From: Spirochaetales bacterium
GTDB lineage: Bacteria; Spirochaetota; Spirochaetia; DAHUYW01
Reading direction: 5' to 3'
Length of the DNA stretch: 64,000 bases
Assembly (NCBI GenBank): GCA_027306915.1
Contig: DAHUYW010000018.1
Coordinates: forward strand, 1 to 64,000
Shown in pieces: positions 26,526 through 35,842 of the stretch. The notes below the pieces were generated by a model, which saw only the letters and a program-made list of their open reading frames with translations, made no database searches and was not told where the DNA came from. Positions within the stretch are counted from its first letter, which is position 1. Each line of letters opens with the position of its first letter. Both the position numbers and the translations under genes were made by a program.

Positions 26526-27416
26526 GTGAGCGACCCCGCTGCAATCCTTACGGATCTTCGCCCGCAGAAAAAATTCTTCGTAGGCATCGACTCCGACGGA
26601 TGTGTTTTCGACACCATGGAAATCAAGCAGAAGGAATGCTTCTGCCCCAACTTCGTCTACCACTTCGGCCTGCAGGCGGTCTCGAAGTACGCCCGGGAGG
26701 CCTGGGAGTTCGTCAATCTGTACTCGAAAGACCGCGGGTGCAACCGCTTCATCGCGGTGATCAAGGCGCTGGACCTCCTGCGCAGGCGGCCGGAGGTAAA
26801 GGCGCGCGGCGTCGCGATCCCCGAGCTAGCGCCCCTGCGGGACTGGATGAAGCGCGAGACCAAGCTCGGCAACCCCGCGCTCAAGGAGGAGCTTGCGCGT
26901 AATCCCTCTCCGGAGCTCTCGACCGTTTACGACTATTCGGTCGACGCGAACGCCACGGTCGAGCGGATCGTCCGCGGGGTTCCCCCCTTCCCTCTTGTGC
27001 GCGAGAGCTTGGAGCGCTTGTCGCAGGAAGCCGATGTCATGGTCGTGTCGCAGACGCCGACCGAAGCCCTCGTGCGGGAATGGAAGGAGCACGGGGTCGA
27101 CCGCTGGGTGCGAGTCATTGCCGGGCAGGAGCTGGGCACCAAGAGCGAGCACTTGAAGTATGCCGCCGCGGGCAAGTATCCGGGCGATCGGATCCTGATG
27201 ATAGGGGACGCCCCCGGGGATCTGAAAGCGGCCCGCGACAACGGGGTCCTCTTCTTTCCGGTGAATCCCGGTCACGAAGAACGCTCCTGGGAGCTTTTCC
27301 ACCGAGAGGCGCTCGATCGCTTTCTTTCCGGGCGCTACGCGGGCGACTACGAGGAGCGTCTGATTCGGGAGTTCAACGCCTATCTCCCCGAACGGGCTCC
27401 CTGGGAGAGCGCTTGA
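26526..27416 (+). CDS. HAD-superfamily hydrolase of the uronate/aldonate island
   Basis: A 296-residue HAD protein: motif I FFVGIDSDGCVFDTM (nucleophile D at ~20), a large helical cap (~residues 30-150), VMVVSQTPTEALV (motif II) and ILMIGDAPGDLKAARD (motif IV). It is the first gene of a transcript with the LarA-like epimerase and gnd; its stop overlaps the next start (TGATG). The position suggests dephosphorylation of a sugar acid or a dead-end phosphate of this pathway; the substrate is not known. The start is GTG. Confidence 0.82.
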   Translation: MSDPAAILTDLRPQKKFFVGIDSDGCVFDTMEIKQKECFCPNFVYHFGLQAVSKYAREAWEFVNLYSKDRGCNRFIAVIKALDLLRRRPEVKARGVAIPELAPLRDWMKRETKLGNPALKEELARNPSPELSTVYDYSVDANATVERIVRGVPPFPLVRESLERLSQEADVMVVSQTPTEALVREWKEHGVDRWVRVIAGQELGTKSEHLKYAAAGKYPGDRILMIGDAPGDLKAARDNGVLFFPVNPGHEERSWELFHREALDRFLSGRYAGDYEERLIREFNAYLPERAPWESA

Positions 27417-28690
27417 TGCTCTACTACGCCTGGGGCTCCGAGAACGAATCCCTTTCCGACAACCGTTTGAAAGAGGCCATCCACGAGGCGCTTGCCGGTC
27501 TCGGCAGGCGCAGGAGGGTTCTCGCCGTCCCTCCGGACATCACCCGCCTGCACTCTCAGGCGGGCCGGATCACCGAGCACCTCTTCGGCTACTACGGCGA
27601 CGCGCTCGTCGATGTTCTTCCCGCAATCGGAACGCATACTCCGATGACCGAGAAAGAGATCGAGACAATGTACGGCACCGTGCCAAAAGGGCTCTTCCGG
27701 GTCCATGCCTGGCGCAAGGACCTCGAGACTCTCGGGCGCATTCCATCCGATTTCATCCGCGAGGTTTCGGAAGGAAAGCTCGCCTACGACTGGCCGGCGC
27801 AGGTGAATCGCCTCCTCTCCGCAGGCGGCCATGATCTCATTGTCTCGATCGGCCAGGTCGTCCCTCACGAGGTGGTGGGAATGGCGAGCTACACCAAGAA
27901 CATCCTCATCGGCGTGGGCGGGCGTGAGGCTATCAACAAGAGCCACTACCTCGGGGCAGTCTATGGGATGGAGCGGATGATGGGGCGCGCCGACACCCCG
28001 GTCCGGAGGGTCTTGAACTATGCCGCCAAGCGGTTCGCAGGCGGGCTCCCCATCGTCTACATCCATACGGTCGTCGGAAGGGATGCGCAAGGCGGTCTCG
28101 CCCTTCGCGGGCTCTTCGTCGGCGACGACGACGAGTGCTTCACCAGGGCGGCCGAGCTTTCGCTTAAGGTCAACTTCACCATGGTCGAACGCCCTCTTGC
28201 CAAGGTGGTGGTCTTCCTCGACCCGCACGAGTTCAAGAGCACCTGGCTCGGCAACAAGGCTATTTACCGCACCCGCATGGCTATTGCCGACGAGGGAGAG
28301 CTCGTGGTTCTCGCTCCCGGCGTTCACACCTTCGGCGAGGACAGCGAGATCGACCGCCTGATTCGCAGGTACGGCTACCTCACCACCCCGGAGATTCTCG
28401 ACGCGGTCGAGCGGAACGACGATTTGAAGGAGAACCTGAGCGCCGCCGCCCATCTCATTCACGGCTCTTCGGAAGGGCGCTTTGCCATCACCTACTGCCC
28501 GGGCGCTCTTTCGCGAGAGGAGGTCGAGCGGGCCAACTTCCACTATGGCGAGCTTGCGAGTACGATGGAGCGCTACCGCCCGGCGACGCTGCGCGATGGG
28601 TGGAACGAGCTTGCAGACGGCGAGCGTTTCTTCTATGTTTCCAACCCCGCAATCGGCCTGTGGGCCTCGCGGGACCGCTTCGCCGCATAG
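27416..28690 (+). CDS. LarA-like nickel-pincer racemase/epimerase
   Basis: A 424-residue member of the LarA (DUF2088) superfamily, whose members use the nickel-pincer nucleotide cofactor to invert the alpha carbon of hydroxy acids. Visible counterparts of L. plantarum LarA residues (numbers from memory): D41/R44 in PPDITR (D72/R75), H74 in GTHTPM (H108), H151 in VPHEVVG (H174) and K161 in SYTKNIL (K184, the cofactor-binding Lys); the 10-residue H-K spacing is kept. The neighbours suggest an aldonate substrate, such as mannonate/gluconate C2 epimerisation, rather than lactate. The lar cofactor genes are not in this window. It overlaps the HAD gene by 1 nt. Confidence 0.85.
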   Translation: MLYYAWGSENESLSDNRLKEAIHEALAGLGRRRRVLAVPPDITRLHSQAGRITEHLFGYYGDALVDVLPAIGTHTPMTEKEIETMYGTVPKGLFRVHAWRKDLETLGRIPSDFIREVSEGKLAYDWPAQVNRLLSAGGHDLIVSIGQVVPHEVVGMASYTKNILIGVGGREAINKSHYLGAVYGMERMMGRADTPVRRVLNYAAKRFAGGLPIVYIHTVVGRDAQGGLALRGLFVGDDDECFTRAAELSLKVNFTMVERPLAKVVVFLDPHEFKSTWLGNKAIYRTRMAIADEGELVVLAPGVHTFGEDSEIDRLIRRYGYLTTPEILDAVERNDDLKENLSAAAHLIHGSSEGRFAITYCPGALSREEVERANFHYGELASTMERYRPATLRDGWNELADGERFFYVSNPAIGLWASRDRFAA

Positions 28691-28725
28691 ACAGACTGGA
28701 TCACAAAACCAAGGAGTATTCAGGA

Positions 28726-30180
28726 ATGGCAGAAAAAGCAGACATTGGTCTCATCGGCCTCGCCGTAATGGGACAGAACCTTGTCCTCAACATGAACGAC
28801 AAGGGCTATTCGGTTGCGGTCTTCAACAGGACCGTCTCGAAAGTCGAAGAGTTCCTCGCCGAGGCCGCAAAGGGTCGTGCGACAATCTATGGCGCCCACA
28901 CCATCGAGGAGTTTGTCGGGCGTCTCGCGAAGCCGCGCAAGATCATGCTCCTCGTCAAGGCCGGCGAAGCGGTCGACGACATGATCGCTTCGCTGCTTCC
29001 CCATCTCGAGAAGGGCGATCTCGTCATCGACGGCGGCAACTCCCATTTCCCCGACACCATCCGCAGGACCAAGGAGCTATCCGAGAAGGGGCTTCTCTAT
29101 ATCGGCACCGGCGTCTCCGGCGGCGAAGAGGGAGCCCGGCACGGCCCCTCGCTTATGCCGGGAGGCAATCCCAAGGCCTGGCCTCTGGTGAAGGAGATCT
29201 TTCAAGCCGTAGCGGCGAAGGCCGACGGCCAACCCTGCTGCGACTGGGTAGGAGAGGATGGAGCAGGCCACTACGTCAAGATGGTACACAACGGGATCGA
29301 GTACGGCGACATGCAGCTCATCTGCGAGGCCTATCAGCTCATGAACGATGGCCTTGGCATGAGCCCCGCCGAGATGAGCGAGGTTTTCGCGGAGTGGAAC
29401 AAGGGGGAGCTCGACAGCTACCTCATCGACATCACGAGCCACATCCTCGCCTACAAGGAAGCCGACGGAAAGCCGCTTGTCGACAAGATTCTCGATACCG
29501 CGGGCCAGAAGGGGACGGGCAAGTGGACGGGCATCAACGCCCTCGACATGGGGGTTCCGGTTACCCTCATCGGCGAAGCGGTCTTCGCCCGCTGTCTTTC
29601 GGCGATAAAGGACGAGCGCGTTGCCGCGTCGAAGCTCCTCAAGGGGCCTTCGGCGAGGTTCAGCGGCGACAAGCGACAGTTCGTCGAAGACATCCGCAAG
29701 GCGCTCCTCGCCTCGAAGATAGTCTCCTACGCGCAAGGCTACATGCTCATGCGCGAAGCTGCAAAAGAGTACAAGTGGAACCTCAATTACGGGGGGATCG
29801 CCCTCATGTGGCGCGGGGGATGCATCATCCGTAGCGTCTTCCTCGGCCACATCAAGGAGGCCTTCGACCTAGACCCCGGCCTCACCAATCTGCTCCTCGC
29901 TCCCTATTTCCGAAAGGTCATCGAGGGCTGCCAGGATTCCTGGAGGCGGACGGTCGCCAAGGCGGTCGAGCTCGGTATCCCGGTGCCGGCGCTTTCCACC
30001 GCCCTGAGCTTCTACGATGGCTACCGGAGCGAGCGCCTGCCGGCGAACCTCCTTCAGGCCCAGCGCGACTACTTCGGCGCGCACACCTACGAGCGGACGG
30101 ACAGGCCGCGCGGCCAGTTCTTCCACACAAACTGGACCGGCGAAGGGATGGACGTCTCGGCGGGAACCTATAACGCCTGA
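28726..30180 (+). CDS. gnd: 6-phosphogluconate dehydrogenase (decarboxylating)
   Basis: A 484-residue full-length Gnd, oxidising 6-phosphogluconate to ribulose 5-phosphate with loss of CO2. Seen: [20 protein letters not shown] (dinucleotide fold), [45 protein letters not shown], catalytic K in [18 protein letters not shown], and GGCIIRS near the C-terminus. The start at 28726 follows AAGGAG. It is the third gene after HAD and larA-like; a 10-bp hairpin terminates the transcript. Confidence 0.95.
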   Translation: MAEKADIGLIGLAVMGQNLVLNMNDKGYSVAVFNRTVSKVEEFLAEAAKGRATIYGAHTIEEFVGRLAKPRKIMLLVKAGEAVDDMIASLLPHLEKGDLVIDGGNSHFPDTIRRTKELSEKGLLYIGTGVSGGEEGARHGPSLMPGGNPKAWPLVKEIFQAVAAKADGQPCCDWVGEDGAGHYVKMVHNGIEYGDMQLICEAYQLMNDGLGMSPAEMSEVFAEWNKGELDSYLIDITSHILAYKEADGKPLVDKILDTAGQKGTGKWTGINALDMGVPVTLIGEAVFARCLSAIKDERVAASKLLKGPSARFSGDKRQFVEDIRKALLASKIVSYAQGYMLMREAAKEYKWNLNYGGIALMWRGGCIIRSVFLGHIKEAFDLDPGLTNLLLAPYFRKVIEGCQDSWRRTVAKAVELGIPVPALSTALSFYDGYRSERLPANLLQAQRDYFGAHTYERTDRPRGQFFHTNWTGEGMDVSAGTYNA

Positions 30181-30192
30181 GCCTCGACGCAC

Positions 30193-30216
30193 GGCGCCGG
30201 CCGGTTGGCCGGCGCC
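30193..30216. terminator. Strong hairpin after gnd
   Basis: GGCGCCGGCC-GGTT-GGCCGGCGCC is a perfect 10-bp stem with a 4-nt loop, between the convergent gnd and PPC-domain genes. There is no T tract, so it may be a bidirectional block. Confidence 0.6.
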
Positions 30217-30315
30217 GACGTCGCGCTGTCGCTCAGGCAGCAGCGAGCTTCATCACCGGCGACCGGTCACGGCCCGGCCGCTGTCACCGGCACGAACGCG
30301 TCGGGCCAGGCGGCC

Positions 30316-31716
30316 CTATGCCGAACCAGGCCCGACGGCGTCCTCCTTGCCCTCACCACTTCCCGCGCCGACCTCAAGCGTATAGCTTCCGTCGTCCTCT
30401 CCGGAGTAGGTGGTAGCCATGATTACTGTGCGTCCGTCGCGCGGGAAGACATAGGTAAGCTGCGAGTCCGTGACATCCTCGGACAGATCGTCGTTTTCCA
30501 GCGTCTTGCCCTCCACGTCTCCCGCGACCAGATAGGTGTCAAAATCGGTCGACCGGAGGTCGATGCGAATGCGCTCCCCTTCCCGCCCCTGAAAGAGATA
30601 TCGGTCCACCAGCTTGCCGTCACGCTGCTCGTCGTCGCCCGAAAGCCTTCCGCGTACGACGTCGCCGCTCCTCAAAGTCTGCGGCGGCTCTGCCGCATCG
30701 GTCGAGAGCTCGTAGGCGCCACGCCCTTTCTCGTCGATCGAATAGACGCGGATCTCCAGGTCGCCCTCGCCATCGAAGGTGTAGCGGAGCTTCGAGTTCG
30801 TGTCGCTGTCCGAGATGTCATCGTTCTGCTCGATGTGGTTCGTGCGGTCTTGAACGACGAGAAGCGGATCGAAGGCCGCCGAGGAGAAACTCAAGGTCAC
30901 GCTGTCACCTGCCTTTCCGTGGAGCCGGTAGAGGTCGATCGGCTGACCGGCAAGCATGTCGCCTCCGTCATGAAGGGTCCCGTGGATCCGCTCGCCGGCT
31001 TTTATCGTTTTCGCATCGCGGGAAAGCATCACTTGGAGGTTGAAGGAACCCTCCGAATCGGCCTTCTCCGCTGAGACCCCGATGCGCATCTCGCCGTCCT
31101 CGGGCGCGACGAAGCGCGCGATTGCATGACCGGAGGCGGACTGTTCGGCCGCGAGCTTGCTTCCGTCGGAAAGGATTCCCAGCAAGGCGGGAGAGAAATC
31201 GTCCGACCAAACCGCGATCGCCAGGCGCTGGCCCCTGGAGATCCTCAAGGAATACCAGTCGACGCTCTTCCCCTCCTCGAGAGTCTCATCGTCGCACGTA
31301 AGGGTGCCTTGCCTGCGCTCGCCGATGGTGATGGGCGGCTCGGGACGAATGAGCTTCATCCCTACCAGGTAGCTTCCGCCCGGTTCGGCCGCAGTGCTCG
31401 CAGTAATCCCCACCCGGATAGCTGCGTCGGAGTCGGCGCGATAGGAGTAGGCTGCGCTACCGGCTCGACCCACCCTGGTCTGATCCCCACCGGAGCCGGT
31501 GCTGACTACGATAGTCGGAGTGAAGTCGACCGAAGCGACCCTGATGGCGAGGCGAAACCCCTCTCTTACGGTGACGCTGTACCAACGGATGGGAAACCGG
31601 TTGTCGTACCGCTCGTCCCCTGCCGAAAGCGTGTCGGTCCGGTGGGCGACATCCTGAGCCGAGGCAAAACCCTCCGCGGCGGCCAAAAGCAACGCAAGGA
31701 TTACACTCCTTCTCAT
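30316..31716 (-). CDS. Exported protein with repeated PPC-like domains
   Basis: A 466-residue protein with a signal peptide (MRRSVILALLLAAAEGFASA, cut before QDV). Four beta-sandwich repeats of ~100 residues follow, of the bacterial pre-peptidase C-terminal type: each ends in a pattern such as DWYSLRISRGQRLAIAVWSD, DLYRLHGKAGDSVTLSFSSA or DRYLFQGREGERIRIDLRST followed by FDP/FDTYL. No catalytic domain is present. It is probably a periplasmic or surface binding protein. RBS AGGAGGAAG. It lies 58 bp after the small gene at 31775. Confidence 0.75.
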   Translation of the reverse strand: MRRSVILALLLAAAEGFASAQDVAHRTDTLSAGDERYDNRFPIRWYSVTVREGFRLAIRVASVDFTPTIVVSTGSGGDQTRVGRAGSAAYSYRADSDAAIRVGITASTAAEPGGSYLVGMKLIRPEPPITIGERRQGTLTCDDETLEEGKSVDWYSLRISRGQRLAIAVWSDDFSPALLGILSDGSKLAAEQSASGHAIARFVAPEDGEMRIGVSAEKADSEGSFNLQVMLSRDAKTIKAGERIHGTLHDGGDMLAGQPIDLYRLHGKAGDSVTLSFSSAAFDPLLVVQDRTNHIEQNDDISDSDTNSKLRYTFDGEGDLEIRVYSIDEKGRGAYELSTDAAEPPQTLRSGDVVRGRLSGDDEQRDGKLVDRYLFQGREGERIRIDLRSTDFDTYLVAGDVEGKTLENDDLSEDVTDSQLTYVFPRDGRTVIMATTYSGEDDGSYTLEVGAGSGEGKEDAVGPGSA

Positions 31717-31774
31717 TTGCTTCCTCCTTTTTCGATTCGCGGGATGGTGGGTGGATTAGCGTGTGAACGGTCGC

Positions 31775-32143
31775 TTACGCCGGATAGCTTTCGATCGTGT
31801 CCGCAATAAAGGTAACGAGAGCCTTATCGATCCGGCGCCCCGCATCACGGAACGAGCGGAGCACCTTCTCCTTCGGAAAGCTGCCATCGGCAACAAGGAC
31901 AGGCGTGCGGTTCTTGAAAGGGGAAGCCTCACCGTCGTCGACACGATTGTGGTAGAAGCCCTTCTCGCGGTACCAGGTCAGCGCGCGCTGGCCGCTCTCT
32001 TTGTCATAGCAGAGCTGAAATCCGAGGATCTCACCGAGTGAGTCGTCGTCGTACCAAACGATGAGGTCGAAATTGAAATCGGTGAACCATCGCCTGAATC
32101 CGTCGCCGGGAATCTGCCGGACCTTGGTGAATTCCGCCAGCAT
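31775..32143 (-). CDS. Hypothetical protein
   Basis: A 122-residue cytoplasmic protein starting MLAEFTKVRQIPGDGFRRWF, with DLIVWYDDDSLGEILGFQLC and LTWYREKGFYHNRVDDG. The start is fixed by GGAGGAAGC. The pattern recalls small spirochaete proteins of unknown function; no family assigned. A TATACT -10-like box lies ~60 bp upstream in the gap after the SIS gene, so it may have its own promoter. Confidence 0.6.
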   Translation of the reverse strand: MLAEFTKVRQIPGDGFRRWFTDFNFDLIVWYDDDSLGEILGFQLCYDKESGQRALTWYREKGFYHNRVDDGEASPFKNRTPVLVADGSFPKEKVLRSFRDAGRRIDKALVTFIADTIESYPA

Positions 32144-32264
32144 GCTTCCTCCGCTCGCCGGGAAGAATAAAGAAGGGGACCCCGCCTCGTCTTCGAAGGG
32201 TAAGTATAGCACGCTCGAAACAGCTCTACTATCGAGTAGGGCCTTCCCTCCCGTCGACGAAAGG

Positions 32265-32930
32265 TCAGCCCGCCTGGGGACGGTCCGCACTCCCATAGAA
32301 CTCGAGCTCGATCATAGCGCACAGGGTGTGATAGATGGGAAGGTGCAGCTCCTGGACAAGCGAGGTCTCGATTTCGGGAGCGCGGATGGCGACGTCGCAC
32401 AGCGCGGCGAGACGCCCCCCCTCCCTGCCGGTCAGACCGATCACCTTCACCGTGAGCGCTCCCGCCGTGACCGCCGCATGGACGACACTCCGCGAGTTAC
32501 CGGAAGTGCTAATGGCGATGAGGACATCTCCTGCTCGGGCGAAGGCGTTTACCTGTTGGGCAAAGACGAGGTCGGGATCGACGTCGTTCGCAAAGGCCGT
32601 GAGAAGGGCGGCGTGCGCGGAGAGCGCGATCGCGGGAAGGCCGCCTTGAAGTCGCTCGGCCTGGATTGCACCGAGCTCGGGCTCGCGCGCGACCAGTTTC
32701 GCGCGGAGCTTCGCGGGAAGGGGACGCTTCAGCCGAAAGCCCTTCAAGAGCTCCCCGGCGATGTGATCGGAGTCCGCAGCGCTTCCGCCGTTTCCGCAGA
32801 TAAGCACCTTCCCTCCGCTTCGGTAGCATCCCCGTAGAAGCTCGAATGCCGTGCGAATCTCGTCGCGGAGCGGCGCAAGCACCGGCCGCCTGCCGATGAG
32901 CGCCTCTAGAAGGCTCTCGGTGGTTTCCAT
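32265..32930 (-). CDS. SIS-domain phosphosugar isomerase, GmhA-like
   Basis: A 221-residue SIS protein like GmhA (sedoheptulose 7-phosphate isomerase): KVLICGNGGSAADSDHIAGE with the phosphate-binding Ser, a ~35-residue insert (LKRPLPAKLRAKLVAREPEL and following), then FAQQVNAFARAGDVLIAIST, SGNSRSVVHA and the C-terminal QELHLPIYHTLC with the catalytic His region. The insert is typical of a GmhA subgroup. It lies 19 nt after the ROK kinase in the LacI-controlled transcript, so it may isomerise the phosphorylated imported sugar rather than serve LPS synthesis. Confidence 0.82.
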   Translation of the reverse strand: METTESLLEALIGRRPVLAPLRDEIRTAFELLRGCYRSGGKVLICGNGGSAADSDHIAGELLKGFRLKRPLPAKLRAKLVAREPELGAIQAERLQGGLPAIALSAHAALLTAFANDVDPDLVFAQQVNAFARAGDVLIAISTSGNSRSVVHAAVTAGALTVKVIGLTGREGGRLAALCDVAIRAPEIETSLVQELHLPIYHTLCAMIELEFYGSADRPQAG

Positions 32931-32949
32931 CCTCACTCCTTGTCCCTTC

Positions 32950-33948
32950 TCAACGCCCGAGCGCTGCTGACGGCTCCTCGCCTGGGCGAAGCCCTTCGAG
33001 CGCCACGCACAGGCTTGCATAGTCCCCGATCTGCTCGCCAAGGGCGGCGGGGACCACAGTGCACCGCGAGCGCGAAAGCTCCAGGGCCTCATCCCGGATC
33101 ACCGCTTCCGCCCGGGCACGGAAGAGGCGCTCGGCACGCGCGAAGATGCTCCCGATCACGATCCGCTCCGGATTGAAGATGTCGATAAGCATCGCGAGCC
33201 CCCTGCCGAGGTAGGAAGCGCTCAGCTCAACAATCTCCAGCGCGACCGGATCGCCGTCCTCAGCCGCAGCGATCACCTCGCGCGCGGTCAGCCGCTGCGC
33301 CTCGTCGGGAGTCGGCGCAAAGGAAACCGATTCTCCCCGCGCCTGCCTGCGCGCTACCTCCTCCCGTGCCAGCTGCGCGATGCCGCCGCCGCTTGCGAAT
33401 CCCTCGAAGGAGCCTCGCTTACCGTAGCCCAACGGACCGTCGGTGGCAAGGCGCACGTGGCCCACCTCGCCGGCCATCCCGCTCGCACCCGAATAGAGTC
33501 TTCCTCCGAGAATGAGCCCGGCCCCCATCCCGGTCCCAAAGGTCAGAAAGATCAGGTTCCGGCAGCCGCGTCCGGCACCCCAGCGCCACTCGGCGAGGGC
33601 GCAGGCGTCAGCGTCGTTCTGGAGAAAGACTGGAAGCCCGGTCGTTTCTTTGAGGATCGAGACTATCTCAACGCGATCCCAGCCCGGAAGATTCGGCGGC
33701 GAGAGGATTACTCCCCGTTCGCTGTCGAGTGGCCCGCCGCAGCTTATCCCCACAGCGACGGCGCCATCCTCTCGATCGGCCGTTCGGGCGAGCCCCACCG
33801 CCGCTTCGACGATGCGGGATATGGTGTGCGCAGGTCCGCGCTCCGCCTCGGTCGGAAAGCTTGTCCGCTCGAGCAGCCGAGGCTCATCCGTTCCGAGAAC
33901 TACCGCGCATTTCGTGCCGCCGATGTCGACGCCGAGGAGACGCCGCAT
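32950..33948 (-). CDS. ROK-family sugar kinase
   Basis: A 332-residue ROK kinase: phosphate loop LGVDIGGTKCAVVLG, catalytic Asp in LQNDADACALAEWRWG, and TFGTGMGAGLILGGRLYSG. The zinc site of most ROK kinases (CxCGxxGCxE) is replaced by LGYGKRGSFEGFASG, without Cys. No HTH is present, so it is an enzyme, not a regulator. It overlaps the LacI gene by 1 nt and is followed by the SIS isomerase, suggesting that it phosphorylates the sugar imported by the upstream transporter. Confidence 0.85.
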   Translation of the reverse strand: MRRLLGVDIGGTKCAVVLGTDEPRLLERTSFPTEAERGPAHTISRIVEAAVGLARTADREDGAVAVGISCGGPLDSERGVILSPPNLPGWDRVEIVSILKETTGLPVFLQNDADACALAEWRWGAGRGCRNLIFLTFGTGMGAGLILGGRLYSGASGMAGEVGHVRLATDGPLGYGKRGSFEGFASGGGIAQLAREEVARRQARGESVSFAPTPDEAQRLTAREVIAAAEDGDPVALEIVELSASYLGRGLAMLIDIFNPERIVIGSIFARAERLFRARAEAVIRDEALELSRSRCTVVPAALGEQIGDYASLCVALEGLRPGEEPSAALGR

Positions 33949-35075
33949 CAGGCTCCCTCCCAGCCCTCGGAGCCGCCCGCAGAGGCGCCTACGGCCTCAA
34001 GGGAGCGAGTTGAGGCGCGCACGATGAGCTGCGGTTTTAGAAGAAAGGTCCGATGACCTCCGCGCTCCGATATCTCCCGCATTATCTCCGTCGCTGCGAT
34101 CTCGCCCATCTTGAACTTGGCTTGAGCTATGGTCGTAAGCGGAATGCGGAACTTGGCGGCAAAATGAATGTCGTCGAAGCCGATCACCGAAACCTGCTCC
34201 GGGACGCGGATCCCCCGGCTCAAGAGGCCCTCGATGACCGCCATGGCGACGAAATCGTTGAGCGCGAAGATGGCGGTCGGAAGCCGGTCGATATGAAAAC
34301 GCTCGACGAGCTCCCCCACGATCTCGTAGCCCTCGCGATCCGAGCGCACCGCCGGGATGACGACCGGCTCGATGCGTCCGCCCTCTTCGGCAATCGCCTT
34401 CCGGTACCCTTCGGTGCGCTCGTTGGTGGTCTGGTGCTCGAAACCGTGCAGGCAAAGGATACGGCTGAAACCAAGCCCGATCGCATAGCGGGTGGCTATG
34501 TAGCCCCCCTCGACATTGTCGGTCGTGACCCAGCTCACCTTCTTGCCCACCCCGCGGCAATTCATCACCACGAGGGGGATGCCGGCGTCGATGAGCATCT
34601 TCACCGCGAGCGATTCGGGGTGAAGCGGCGCTATGAGGACGCCATCGACTCGCTGCCGAATCAGCAGGCGCACGATCTCCACCTCACGCTCCGGGACCCA
34701 TCCCGAGCTCGTGAAAAACATGGTGTAGCCCCGGTCGCTCAAAACCGATTCAACCCCTTTCGCGAGCTCCATAAAGAACGGGTTGGAGATGTCGTCGAGA
34801 ACGAGGCCCACGGTTGAGGTTCGCCGCCGGGCAAGGCTGCGCGCCACACTGCTCGGCTCGTAATTGCTCCTGCGGATGACCTCGAGCACGCGAGACCGAG
34901 TGGACTCCTTGACCTTTTCGGGGCTGTTCAAGACGCGAGAGACAGTAGCCTTCGACACCCCGGCCGACCGGGATATGTCGTTAATCGTCAGAGGAGCCCC
35001 GCCCGAGCGTCGGCCCAGGTCTCTCACCTCGGCCGGGCGACCGCCCGAAGTCCGAGGGCGTTGGTTAGATGGCAA
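33948..35075 (-). CDS. LacI-family transcriptional regulator
   Basis: A 375-residue LacI/GalR regulator. The HTH is at ~30-50 (TINDISRSAGVSKATVSRVLN), the hinge helix PSSVARSLARRR, then the periplasmic-binding-like sensor domain (STVGLVLDDISNPFFMELAK). About 29 extra residues precede the HTH if TTG 35075 is the start. It is encoded inside the transporter operon, whose promoter carries a LacI-type palindrome (39160-39173), so autoregulation together with the transporter is likely; the inducer would be the transported sugar. Confidence 0.92.
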   Translation of the reverse strand: MPSNQRPRTSGGRPAEVRDLGRRSGGAPLTINDISRSAGVSKATVSRVLNSPEKVKESTRSRVLEVIRRSNYEPSSVARSLARRRTSTVGLVLDDISNPFFMELAKGVESVLSDRGYTMFFTSSGWVPEREVEIVRLLIRQRVDGVLIAPLHPESLAVKMLIDAGIPLVVMNCRGVGKKVSWVTTDNVEGGYIATRYAIGLGFSRILCLHGFEHQTTNERTEGYRKAIAEEGGRIEPVVIPAVRSDREGYEIVGELVERFHIDRLPTAIFALNDFVAMAVIEGLLSRGIRVPEQVSVIGFDDIHFAAKFRIPLTTIAQAKFKMGEIAATEIMREISERGGHRTFLLKPQLIVRASTRSLEAVGASAGGSEGWEGA

Positions 35076-35081
35076 GTACTT

Positions 35082-35828
35082 CTACACCACCTCGGCGCCG
35101 ACGATGTAGCTCACTATCTCGTCGGGCGTCGTCTGGGCGCGGACCTTGTCCGCAACCTTTTGCCCCCGGCGCATCACCGCGATCCGGTCGGCTACCTTGA
35201 AGACGTCGTACATGGTGTGACTGATAAGGATAATCCCTATGCCGTGCTGTTTCAGGTTATTCACCAGATCGAGCACCTGGCTCTGCTGGGCCACCCCGAG
35301 TGCCGCCGTCGGCTCATCCATGATGAGGAGCTTAGCCTTCCAGTAGAGCGAGCGGGAGATCGCAACGGCCTGGCGCTGACCGCCCGAAAGACTCTTGATC
35401 TTTGACCTGAGCGAAGGGATTTTTATGACGATGCTGTCGAGGATCTTCTGCGCCTCGCTGTGCATGTAGTCGTGATCGAGCACAGGAAAGAGGCCCGCCA
35501 CCTTCTTTGTCTTTTCGCGACCGAGGAAGATGTTGGAGTAGACATTCAGGTTCTCTGCGAGGGCCAGGTCCTGATAGATGGTCTCGATTCCGAGCGAGAG
35601 CGCGTCCATCGGGGAGGTGATGGTCACGGGCTTCCCCTCGAAGAGCACGGTCCCCTCCTCGGGCGCGTGGACGCCGGAGATGACCTTGATGAGAGTCGAC
35701 TTGCCCGCCCCGTTGTCGCCGACGAGGGCTACAACCTCTCCAGGATTGACCCCTAAGCTCACGTCGTTGACGGCAACCAGACCGCCGAATCGCTTGACGA
35801 TATTTCGCACCTCGAGTAGATAGCCCAT
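35082..35828 (-). CDS. Sugar ABC transporter ATPase (single-domain, XylG/FrcA type)
   Basis: A 248-residue ATPase with Walker A GDNGAGKSTLIKVISG, Q-loop IETIYQDLALAENL, signature SLSGGQRQAVAISR and Walker B LLIMDEPTAALG. It has only one nucleotide-binding domain, unlike the ~500-residue RbsA-type fusions, and so works as a homodimer with the two permeases. The start at 35828 follows GGAGTGGGC. It lies between the permease genes and lacI. Confidence 0.93.
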   Translation of the reverse strand: MGYLLEVRNIVKRFGGLVAVNDVSLGVNPGEVVALVGDNGAGKSTLIKVISGVHAPEEGTVLFEGKPVTITSPMDALSLGIETIYQDLALAENLNVYSNIFLGREKTKKVAGLFPVLDHDYMHSEAQKILDSIVIKIPSLRSKIKSLSGGQRQAVAISRSLYWKAKLLIMDEPTAALGVAQQSQVLDLVNNLKQHGIGIILISHTMYDVFKVADRIAVMRRGQKVADKVRAQTTPDEIVSYIVGAEVV

Positions 35829-35842
35829 GCCCACTCCTTCGT

